DNA from: Bacteroidales bacterium UBA1179 | Lineage (GTDB): Bacteria > Bacteroidota > Bacteroidia > Bacteroidales > Bacteroidaceae | Assembly (NCBI GenBank): GCA_002309915.1 | Contig: DBYT01000070.1 | Span: 3,102-17,149, forward strand | Direction: 5' to 3' | DNA: 14,048 nt | Shown: piece after piece, positions 7,011-14,048 of the stretch | Numbering within the stretch: the stretch's first letter is position 1 | Layout of the letters: each line of letters starts with the position of its first letter | The notes under the pieces: generated by a model | Told to the model about the DNA's origin: nothing | What the model saw: only the letters and a program-made list of their open reading frames with translations | Databases searched by the model: none | Program-made: the position numbers and the translations under genes

Positions 7011-10000
7011 ATGAATAGGAAAAGACTAATGTCTATTCCCGCCTTGGTTATTTTTGCATGTGCATTAATGGCGGGACAGTGCGCTTTGGCTCAAGGTGGT
7101 ATGGTTATCATTCCCATCGATGGTGACCCCAATGAAGGTACGAATGAGCCGACTCAAACAGAAAACGGTTATTGTGGTGATCCCACAGTGAATCTGGGTG
7201 AGGATGTAAGTTATTCTTATGATCCGGAAACCAACACACTTACCATCAGCGGTACAGGTGCGATGGAAAGTTATGAAGGAACTTATCAACGTCCTTGGAA
7301 CGAATATCGCAATTGCATTACAACGATTGTTATAGGCAGTGGCGTGACATCAATAGGCGATAACGCGTTCAGTGAGTGCGAAAACCTGTTATCTGTCACA
7401 ATCCCTAGCAGTGTTACCGAAATAGGCGATTATGCTTTGGCATACTGCGAAAATTTGAACTCTGTTACCATTCAAGGGGAGTCGCAACTGACCAATATCA
7501 AGGAGGGGGCTTTCAGCGGCTGCGAAAGCCTTTCATCGTTTACCATTCCGGCTAGTGTGACAACTATCGGAGGGTATGCTTTTGCCTACTGTACCATGCT
7601 AGCGAACATTGAAATACCGGCAGGTGTGACAACCATAGGACCAGCAGTTCTTTCTGGTTGCCCTAACATTTCGTCAATAAATTTAGCCCAAGGTAATGTC
7701 AATTTTATGGTTGATAACGGCGTACTTTTCAATAATGATGGAACCAGACTGATTTGTTATCCGGCTGGCAAAAGTGGCGCCACATATACGGTTCCGGCGG
7801 GAGTAAGAATAATTGATGAAAGTGCATTAGCAGACAATGAAAATCTTACTTCTGTCATTTTTGAAAATAACTCACAACTGACCACTATTGGTCTTGAAGC
7901 ATTTGCGGGTGATATAAATCTTGAATCCATTACTATTCCTGACAAAGTGACGGGAATCGGAGAGTATGCTTTTGCGGCATGTTATAATTTGGCTACAGTC
8001 ACATTTGATGATGCCTCAGCTTTGGATAGTATCGGCATGATGGCATTTGATACGACTCCATGGTACGATAATGCTGACGAAGTTGTTATTATAGGCAGTA
8101 TTCTCTATAAGGTAAAGGATTCATACACAGGTCCATTAAATATCAGCAATGGTATAAAAATGATTGGTCGTAGCGCTTGTATGAACTGCACCGATCTGAC
8201 TGCAGTAACTATTCCTGAAAGCGTAACTACAATTGGAGAAGAGGCTTTCCAAAGTTGCAACGATCTGACATCGGTTACTTTTACCGGTAATTCACAACTG
8301 GCAACCATTGATAGATATGCATTTTCATATTCCGGTATAACATCAATTACCATCCCGGCTAGTGTTACTGATATATATGAAGCTGCTTTTGAGGGTTGCT
8401 CAAGTCTGACTACTGTGACTTTTGACGGTGTGTCCCATCTGACCCAAATTAATGAATGTCTATTTAATGGTTGTATCAGTTTGACGGAGATAACTATTCC
8501 ATCAAGTGTGACAAGTATTGGAAAATACTCTTTCTGGGATTGTGAATTAATGACTACTGTCACTTTTGACGGGGAATCTCAATTGAATTATATAGGATCG
8601 AATGCATTCTTGGAGTGCTATGCTCTTTCTGCAATCGAAATTCCATCTGGTGTTACTTATATAGGTGATAATGCATTTTGTCAATGTGGACTTGAAACCG
8701 TTTCATTTGCTCCCAACTCTCATTTGACAGTTATTGATGAGGACGCTTTTAAACTTTGTGGAGATTTGTTGTCTATAACTATCCCTGCCAGTGTAACAAA
8801 AATAGGTGACTGTGCTTTTGTAGATTGCTCTAGTCTCGCCACAGTCTCTTTTGCTGATAATTCTCAGTTAACGAATATTGGAGTAGGTGCGTTTCAAAAT
8901 GCCGCTCTTTCATCAATTACCATTCCTGCGAGTGTGGACACTATTGGAGAATATGCTTTTGAAGAGTGCTTGAACTTGACAACGGTTTCGTTTGAAGAAC
9001 ACTCTTCACTGTCATATTTGGCCGACGGTGTTTTTTATGGTTGTGAGAATATTGAGACTATTGTCATTCCGGCAGGCGTAACTGGCATCGGAGCAAATGC
9101 TTTTGATGGGTGTGGGAACTTGACAACGGTTTCGTTTGAAGAACAGTCTTCTCTGACTTCTTTGGGCGACAATGTTTTCAATAATTGTTTTAGTCTTGAG
9201 AATATCGTCATTCCGGCAGGCGTAACTGGCATCGGAGAAAATGCTTTCTCTGGCTGTAATGAATTAGAGTCTATCATCATACCATCTTCTGTGAAAGAGA
9301 TAGGATATTTCGCATTTGGGTTTTGCGGAAATCTTACTTCGGTTTATGTTTTGCCGTCCACACCTCCTTCAATTGTCGATTCTTTTTATGGCATTAATAA
9401 TTCCTGTCACTTCTATTTGCATGGTGAAGGATATGATAACAACGATAATTGGAGAGATGATGTGATTAATGCATTTGGCCACACTACTGTATATTCATTA
9501 GCCCTCAATGCAGGTATCACAGCCACAGGTTCTGCTGCATTTACTGCTTACGGTAGGAGTTACTACACTGAAGACGCTGCCATAACCATTAGCGGCGGTG
9601 ACAGTGAGGCACCTGTCGGCTATCAGGCGGGCACTTTCACTGGTTACGCTCTGAACAGAGTTCCTCTTGTGGGTAGCACATTTGATATGCCGGCCAATGA
9701 TGTAAGGGTTAGTGCCATGTGGGATACGATAGACTGGGCAGGTTCCGGTACAGAGAATGATCCGTATTTGATAGCGTATCCCAGTCAGATGGACTTGCTT
9801 GCTCTGCGTGTAAACGCAGGCGCGGATTATACGGGCAAATACTTCAAGTTGGCGAATGACATCACATACAGTTATGATGGTTATGGACCGACAGAAAGCA
9901 ACTACACGGGTATCGGAACGATGTTTTATGACAATAATCAGGCGATAAACGAGAATAATCCGTATTTGCAGCCAACCTTTTTGGGCTTTAATGGAACATT

Positions 10001-11588
10001 CGATGGTAACGGAAAGACCATAAGCGGCATTCGTATGTATGAACGCGATTATATGATGACGATGGTTACTCCTGCAATTTTCAATGTAGTCAGCTATCCT
10101 GGAGTCGTTAAGAATCTCACGGTTAGGGATACCAGAATATCCGCTGAAGCTGGCGCAGGTGGCATTGCAAGTATGGTCGCCGGAGGTTCTATAGAAAACT
10201 GTATCAGTTACGCGGACTTGTATGTACTCAAAGTAGCCGACCCGATGGTAACAATTGGTTTAGCGGGAGGTATAGTAAGTGAAGCTATGGGGGGAAGGAT
10301 TTCTAATTGTACCAGTTATTCTACAATCACAATTGGTGATAATGTTGGCTCATGCGTTTTTGTGGGAGGTATAGTTGGAGCTCAACAGGACGGTTCTACT
10401 GATAATTGTCACAGTTATGCTTCTATAGTTGTTGGTGATGATGCCGAATTCATCATGGGATTTGGTGGAATAGCAGGCACATCCGAAGGAGGAGGTTGTA
10501 TTACTAATTGTTTCAGTTCCGCGACAATAGTAGTTGGCGAAAATTATTCAAGTTGCGAGCATATCGGCGGAATTGTAGGACACGTCGAAGGAGGTCTTAT
10601 ATCGGGCAATATTGCCATGAATTGTATCATTCCGGGAATTGATGATTATGCCGGTGCTATTACGGGAGGACCTTTCAATGACGTCATTCATGCGAATAAC
10701 TATTACAGCAATTGTACCGTTGGCTTGAATATTGATGATATTGGTTGCCGTGGAAGTGACATCGCAGCCAATGACGGCGCTGTAAAGGCAACGATTCTGC
10801 TTGAGAACGAGGCTGCTCCGGCTTCAATTGCTGGTGGCGAGAAGGTCGTGTTCCGTCGTGAGTTCAAGCAGGGAGTAAGCAGCACGGTTTGTCTGCCGGT
10901 TGCCATTGATGAGAGTCTGGCATCGGCCGCCGGTAAGTTCTTTACGTTTGCCGGTGTCGATATGACTGATCCTGATGACTGGACGGTTGTGATGCAGGAG
11001 GTTGCAGGTAACAATATGGTTGACGGTGACCTGGAGGCCAACACTCCTTATCTGTTCATTCCTGATGCCGATGGTGCTGTGCTCTTTATAGGTGAGGCCG
11101 ATGGTTCAAGCGTTACTGCTGGTTCTGCAACAAACGGCAACTGGACATTCAAGGGCACTTATGAGAGCATTGAATGGAATGCCGGTAACGCCGATCTTGG
11201 TAAGATTTACGGTTTTGCCGCACAGAAGTATGAAGCTCCTGACAACGACGGTGACAGCAATCCCGACTATGTTATCAATCCCGGTAAGTTCGTGATGGCC
11301 GGCGCTGGAGCCAGCATCGCACCTTATCGTTCATATCTGATGTACAATCCTGCTCAGAATGCTCCGTCACGTAACGGTTCACAGGCACAGCAGCAGCTGC
11401 CCGGTTCAATGAAGGTTGTTCTTCTGAGCAGTAACGGCATTGAGACTGCTGTAGGAAGAATCAATACCGCTACAGGTGATATAAGCATCGACTCATGGTA
11501 TGACATGAGCGGCCGTAAGTTGCAGGGTGCACCTGTCAAGGGCGGAATGTACATCCATGGTGGTAAGACAATAATGATTAACGAATAA
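7011..11588 (+). CDS. BspA-like leucine-rich-repeat surface protein with GLUG-type repeats and C-terminal sorting-like tail
   Basis: 1525 residues. A signal peptide (1 to about 28, ending ALAQ) is followed by a short leader with TLTISGTGAM at 77-86, common before LRR_5 arrays. From about 103 to 785 there are some 26 LRR_5 repeats of the form IP.SVT.IG..AF..C..L, alternating 23- and 25-residue units. Two longer spacers interrupt the array, near 230-260 and 350-385. Residues about 900-1010 resemble the entry to GLUG repeat domains (GSGTENDPYLI, TFDGNGKTISGI). About 1050-1210 holds five GLUG-like repeats (GGI...GG.I.NC.S). A beta-rich region (1255-1480) follows, then a tail WYDMSGRKL...KGGMYIHGGK resembling a type A type IX secretion/sorting signal. 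BspA proteins of oral Bacteroidetes bind host proteins and other bacteria; the ligand here is unknown. Repeat DNA is clearly AT-richer than neighbouring genes. A small gene follows 11 bases after the stop. Confidence 0.9.
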   Translation: MNRKRLMSIPALVIFACALMAGQCALAQGGMVIIPIDGDPNEGTNEPTQTENGYCGDPTVNLGEDVSYSYDPETNTLTISGTGAMESYEGTYQRPWNEYRNCITTIVIGSGVTSIGDNAFSECENLLSVTIPSSVTEIGDYALAYCENLNSVTIQGESQLTNIKEGAFSGCESLSSFTIPASVTTIGGYAFAYCTMLANIEIPAGVTTIGPAVLSGCPNISSINLAQGNVNFMVDNGVLFNNDGTRLICYPAGKSGATYTVPAGVRIIDESALADNENLTSVIFENNSQLTTIGLEAFAGDINLESITIPDKVTGIGEYAFAACYNLATVTFDDASALDSIGMMAFDTTPWYDNADEVVIIGSILYKVKDSYTGPLNISNGIKMIGRSACMNCTDLTAVTIPESVTTIGEEAFQSCNDLTSVTFTGNSQLATIDRYAFSYSGITSITIPASVTDIYEAAFEGCSSLTTVTFDGVSHLTQINECLFNGCISLTEITIPSSVTSIGKYSFWDCELMTTVTFDGESQLNYIGSNAFLECYALSAIEIPSGVTYIGDNAFCQCGLETVSFAPNSHLTVIDEDAFKLCGDLLSITIPASVTKIGDCAFVDCSSLATVSFADNSQLTNIGVGAFQNAALSSITIPASVDTIGEYAFEECLNLTTVSFEEHSSLSYLADGVFYGCENIETIVIPAGVTGIGANAFDGCGNLTTVSFEEQSSLTSLGDNVFNNCFSLENIVIPAGVTGIGENAFSGCNELESIIIPSSVKEIGYFAFGFCGNLTSVYVLPSTPPSIVDSFYGINNSCHFYLHGEGYDNNDNWRDDVINAFGHTTVYSLALNAGITATGSAAFTAYGRSYYTEDAAITISGGDSEAPVGYQAGTFTGYALNRVPLVGSTFDMPANDVRVSAMWDTIDWAGSGTENDPYLIAYPSQMDLLALRVNAGADYTGKYFKLANDITYSYDGYGPTESNYTGIGTMFYDNNQAINENNPYLQPTFLGFNGTFDGNGKTISGIRMYERDYMMTMVTPAIFNVVSYPGVVKNLTVRDTRISAEAGAGGIASMVAGGSIENCISYADLYVLKVADPMVTIGLAGGIVSEAMGGRISNCTSYSTITIGDNVGSCVFVGGIVGAQQDGSTDNCHSYASIVVGDDAEFIMGFGGIAGTSEGGGCITNCFSSATIVVGENYSSCEHIGGIVGHVEGGLISGNIAMNCIIPGIDDYAGAITGGPFNDVIHANNYYSNCTVGLNIDDIGCRGSDIAANDGAVKATILLENEAAPASIAGGEKVVFRREFKQGVSSTVCLPVAIDESLASAAGKFFTFAGVDMTDPDDWTVVMQEVAGNNMVDGDLEANTPYLFIPDADGAVLFIGEADGSSVTAGSATNGNWTFKGTYESIEWNAGNADLGKIYGFAAQKYEAPDNDGDSNPDYVINPGKFVMAGAGASIAPYRSYLMYNPAQNAPSRNGSQAQQQLPGSMKVVLLSSNGIETAVGRINTATGDISIDSWYDMSGRKLQGAPVKGGMYIHGGKTIMINE
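8973..9260 (+). repeat. Two tandem 144-bp units in the LRR region with patchy identity
   Basis: Units 8973-9116 and 9117-9260 (48 codons each, one 25- plus one 23-residue LRR) share two exactly identical DNA blocks at 144-bp spacing: 29 bp starting at 8973/9117 and 31 bp starting at 9063/9207. The roughly 60 bp between these blocks differ strongly. Identity includes third codon positions, so recent duplication or gene conversion is more likely than protein-level selection alone. Confidence 0.75.
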
Positions 11589-11599
11589 AAGATATGGAT

Positions 11600-11746
11600 A
11601 TGAAAAAGATATATAGCAAACCCGAAACAGATGTCGTAAAGATCGATGCACCTCAGGTGCTCACTATGAGTAACCAAAAGTATCCCTATCCGTTCGGCCA
11701 GGTTCCTGATATGGATGACGCCGATGACAGCATTCATATGGCATAA
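11600..11746 (+). CDS. Small conserved-type peptide downstream of the BspA-like gene (about 48 residues)
   Basis: An ORF too short for most gene callers: starting MKKIYSKPETDVVKIDAP and ending in an acidic stretch DMDDADDSIHMA before TAA. An in-frame ATG at 11594 would add Met-Asp; I prefer 11600 because it gives the MKK.Y.KP...V opening that I recall from many short Bacteroidales hypothetical proteins. It begins 11 bases after the LRR gene stop and is followed directly by a terminator, so it should be the last gene of the same transcript. No signal peptide, membrane segment or cysteine is present. Function unknown. A peptide precursor, a regulatory partner of the LRR protein or a chance survivor are all possible; position, codon use like the neighbours and the terminator support a real gene. 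Confidence 0.65.
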   Translation: MKKIYSKPETDVVKIDAPQVLTMSNQKYPYPFGQVPDMDDADDSIHMA

Positions 11747-11772
11747 ACACCAGATTTGACATATTTGTTGTG

Positions 11773-11812
11773 AAAAAGAGCTTATGGACTTTGTTTCCTT
11801 AAGCTCTTTTTT
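11773..11812 (+). terminator. Rho-independent terminator after the LRR/peptide transcript
   Basis: A 12-bp perfect stem, AAAAAGAGCTTA (11773-11784) with TAAGCTCTTTTT (11800-11811), with a 15-nt loop and a T run. It starts 27 bases after the small gene stop. The A-rich left arm means it could also work on the minus strand. Confidence 0.85.
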
Positions 11813-11839
11813 GTTATCGGAAATCTTTTTTATCTTTAC
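11811..11839 (+). promoter_or_regulatory. Promoter of the GH3 gene, -33 box overlapping the upstream terminator T run
   Basis: TTG at 11811-11813 is followed after 17 bp by TATCTTTAC (11831-11839), the same -7 sequence as at 5478-5486. The GH3 start codon is 38 bases downstream, with a C/A-rich leader lacking a Shine-Dalgarno sequence. The spacing is somewhat shorter than the usual 19-21 bp. Confidence 0.6.
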
Positions 11840-11877
11840 GACCAACTAACCAATTCAACCAACATAACCCAAAACTT

Positions 11878-14048
11878 ATGAGGACTTTAAGATTATTGGC
11901 CGTAGGGGCAGTGGTACTGTCGTTGACGGCGTGTGGAAGTGGAAACTCCAAGTATGAGTATCCCTTCCAGAACCCCAATCTCAAGATTGAGAAACGTGTT
12001 GAGAACCTTCTGTCACTGCTTACCCCCGAGGAGAAGGTGGGTCTGATGATGAACGGTTCTATCTCTATTGACAGCCTTGGCATTCCTGCCTACAACTGGT
12101 GGTCGGAGGCCTGCCACGGTATCTGCATGAACGGCGCTACCGTATTCCCGCAGGCAATCGCGCTTGCTGCAACATTTGATGACGCCCAGCAGTATGAGAT
12201 TTATACTGTTGTGTCCGATGAGGCCCGCGCACATTGGAACACATCGGACCACAACCAGTTCGGCAAGACACGCGCTACAGGCGGTGCGTGGCATCAGGGA
12301 CTCTCGTTCTGGTGCCCCAACATCAACATCTTCCGTGATCCGCGTTGGGGACGCGGTCAGGAGACCAGCGGTGAGGACCCGTATCTGACAGGTAAGATGG
12401 GTACCGCTCTTGTAAAAGGTATGCAAGGTGACAACCCCAAGTATTACAAGACACATGCCTGCGCCAAGCACTACGCCGTTCACAGCGGTCTGGAGGCAAA
12501 CCGTCACCGCTTTAATGTAAGCGTAAGCCAGCGTGACCTCTGGGAGACCTATCTGCCCGCATTCAAGACTCTTGTTACCGAGGCTAACGTACAGGAGGTT
12601 ATGTGCGCATACAACGCATATGAAGGCGAGCCCTGCTGCGGCAGCGACCGTCTGCTTACCGATATCCTGCGCAACAAGTGGGGATTCAAGGCTCTGGTAG
12701 TATCGGACTGCGGTGCCATCAACAACTTCTATACCCGCGGCCAGCATGAGACTCACGCCAACGCAGTCGATGCCAGCGTCGATGCAGTCCTTTCAGGAAC
12801 TGATATCGAGTGCGGTACCAGTTACAACGCCCTTGTACAGGCTATGCAGGAGGGTAAGATCAACGAGGCAGACCTGGATGTTTCACTGCGCCGCATTCTG
12901 CGTTCACGCTTTGAACTGGGTATGCACGATCCCGTAGAGATGGATCCCTGGAAGGATCTTGGTGCCGATGACATAAGCAGCCCCGCACACGCCGCTCTGG
13001 CACATAAGGCTGCCGATGAGGCTATGGTTCTGCTCAAGAACAATAACAATATCCTGCCTCTTAAGAAGGAGGGTCTGACCATCGCAATAGTAGGTCCCAA
13101 TGCCGATAACGTAACAATGCAGTACGGTAACTACAACGGTACTCCCACACGTGAGAACCAGATTTCAATTCTGCAGGCTATCCGTGCCAAGGCTCCTAAC
13201 GCCAACATCATCTACGAGCGCGGTTGTGAGCTGGCCGATGACTACCTGACCGTAAACCATCTGGGTGACCTGAACAACGGCCGCGGACTCTATGCAGAGT
13301 TCTGGAACAACACCACCATGAGCGGTAAGGCAGTTAATGCAGGCTTCTACAATGAGATCAACATGCGCACCATGGGTGACTACCGTTTTGCCGATAATGT
13401 TGAGATGACCAACTTCTCGGCCCGCATGACCGGTACCTATGTTGCCGACTTTACAGGTGATCTGAGTTACAACGTTCGTGGTAACGACACATGGAAACTG
13501 ATGGTAAACGGTAAGGTTATTGCCGAGCAGAAACAGCCTATGCAGGGTCGTGGCGGATTCGGCCGCGGACAGCAGCCCCAGGCTCCTTCATTCAAGGTGG
13601 TAAAGGGTCGTACCTACAACATCGAGCTCCAGTACACAAAGGGTGAGACCGGTTCAGCATACCTGACATTCGAGCTCAGCCAGCGCAAACTTGCTGAATT
13701 CAACTCAGTTGCACAGAAGGTTAAGGATGCCGATGTCATCATCATGGTATCGGGTATATCGGCCCGTCTGGAGGGTGAGGAGATGCGTGTAAACTACGAG
13801 GGATTCTCCGGTGGTGACCGTACCAAGATTGAACTTCCCAACGTACAGCTCAAGCTTCTGGAGGCAATGTACAAGACCGGTAAGCCCGTCATTCTGGTTA
13901 ACTGCTCAGGTTCAGCCATAGGATTCGGTGCCGTAGAGAACCAGTATCAGGCACTGCTTCAGGCATGGTATGGCGGTCAGGCCGGTGGTCTGGCTGTGGC
14001 CGATGTTCTGTTCGGTGACTATAACCCCGCAGGCCGTCTGCCGGTTAC
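11878..14048 (+). CDS. GH3 lipoprotein, probable beta-xylosidase with PA14 insert, 3' partial
   Basis: 723 codons are present and no stop is reached. The start is a lipoprotein signal with lipobox LTAC (Cys19), so the enzyme is lipid-anchored. The GH3 N-terminal barrel shows WWSEACHG (74-81), DPRWGRGQE (154-162), KH (197-198) and VSDCGAI with nucleophile Asp277. SDC and WWSEA.HG are typical of the beta-xylosidase branch rather than SDW beta-glucosidases. The second GH3 domain starts near 385 (ADEAMVLLKN) and is interrupted at about 468-608 by a PA14-like beta-barrel (GLYAEFWN), which shapes the substrate pocket in related enzymes. It resumes with DADVIIMVSGISARLEGEEM. Within the PA14 part is a Gly/Arg/Gln-rich insert at about 555-570. 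The fibronectin-III-like C-terminus is presumably beyond the window. It would act on xylo-oligosaccharides released from the same plant polymers as the GH51 enzyme; substrate is inferred. Confidence 0.92.
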   Translation, partial: MRTLRLLAVGAVVLSLTACGSGNSKYEYPFQNPNLKIEKRVENLLSLLTPEEKVGLMMNGSISIDSLGIPAYNWWSEACHGICMNGATVFPQAIALAATFDDAQQYEIYTVVSDEARAHWNTSDHNQFGKTRATGGAWHQGLSFWCPNINIFRDPRWGRGQETSGEDPYLTGKMGTALVKGMQGDNPKYYKTHACAKHYAVHSGLEANRHRFNVSVSQRDLWETYLPAFKTLVTEANVQEVMCAYNAYEGEPCCGSDRLLTDILRNKWGFKALVVSDCGAINNFYTRGQHETHANAVDASVDAVLSGTDIECGTSYNALVQAMQEGKINEADLDVSLRRILRSRFELGMHDPVEMDPWKDLGADDISSPAHAALAHKAADEAMVLLKNNNNILPLKKEGLTIAIVGPNADNVTMQYGNYNGTPTRENQISILQAIRAKAPNANIIYERGCELADDYLTVNHLGDLNNGRGLYAEFWNNTTMSGKAVNAGFYNEINMRTMGDYRFADNVEMTNFSARMTGTYVADFTGDLSYNVRGNDTWKLMVNGKVIAEQKQPMQGRGGFGRGQQPQAPSFKVVKGRTYNIELQYTKGETGSAYLTFELSQRKLAEFNSVAQKVKDADVIIMVSGISARLEGEEMRVNYEGFSGGDRTKIELPNVQLKLLEAMYKTGKPVILVNCSGSAIGFGAVENQYQALLQAWYGGQAGGLAVADVLFGDYNPAGRLPV

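Noticed and set aside
7317..9365. CRISPR array or other spaced DNA repeat
   Set aside because: The periodicity is in frame within one long gene and encodes LRR units; there are no constant repeats with unique spacers.
11354..11845. 163-codon minus-strand frame covering the end of the LRR gene and the terminator
   Set aside because: It runs through the terminator and the small gene on the other strand, and its translation is low-complexity hydrophobic without family resemblance.
12013..12756. 247-codon open frame on the minus strand opposite the GH3 gene
   Set aside because: It lies fully inside a gene with clear catalytic motifs, has no recognisable domain, and long antisense frames are common opposite GC-rich coding DNA with this codon use.

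Overview
The window looks like a chromosomal segment of a gut-type Bacteroidales bacterium, most likely of the Prevotellaceae. The evidence is promoters of the Bacteroidetes form (TTTG about 20 bp before TAnnTTTG), starts without Shine-Dalgarno sequences, an outer-membrane beta-barrel of the Bacteroidetes type, a BspA-like leucine-rich-repeat surface protein with a GR...G.YI C-terminal tail, and polysaccharide-degrading enzymes. The genus is inferred; no rRNA or other marker gene is present. I found no tRNA, rRNA, CRISPR array or intact transposase gene.

Layout, left to right. (1) 1-1509 (+) is the C-terminal two-thirds or less of an outer-membrane beta-barrel protein ending in a Gly/Met-rich tail, followed by a UUCG-loop terminator. 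(2) 1510-1879 is a gene-free space between two converging genes. It holds a terminator for each gene and, between them, a 172-bp nested palindrome with perfect 28-bp ends. It also has a short AATTCTC repeat/hairpin patch touching the stop codon of the next gene. (3) 1880-5435 (-) is a probable two-gene operon: a SapB/MgtC-type membrane protein, then a large secreted enzyme joining an SGNH acetylesterase-like domain to a GH51 alpha-L-arabinofuranosidase. (4) 5436-5506 is a very compact pair of overlapping divergent promoters. (5) 5507-6889 (+) is a secreted histidine acid phosphatase of the phytase/MINPP type. (6) 7011-11588 (+) is a 1525-residue BspA-like protein, followed by a roughly 48-residue peptide gene at 11600-11746 and a terminator. 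(7) 11878 to the end (+) is a lipoprotein GH3 enzyme with a PA14 insert, probably a beta-xylosidase, cut by the window edge.

Read together, the arabinofuranosidase/acetylesterase, the GH3 beta-xylosidase-like lipoprotein and the phytase-like phosphatase fit a cell living on cereal or other plant cell-wall material, releasing arabinose, acetate, xylose and phosphate. There is no SusC/SusD pair here, so this is not a complete polysaccharide utilisation locus. The best candidates for something undescribed are the nested palindrome, the small peptide downstream of the LRR protein, the SGNH-GH51 fusion next to mgtC, and the Gly/Gln/Arg-rich inserts found in three otherwise unrelated exported proteins.
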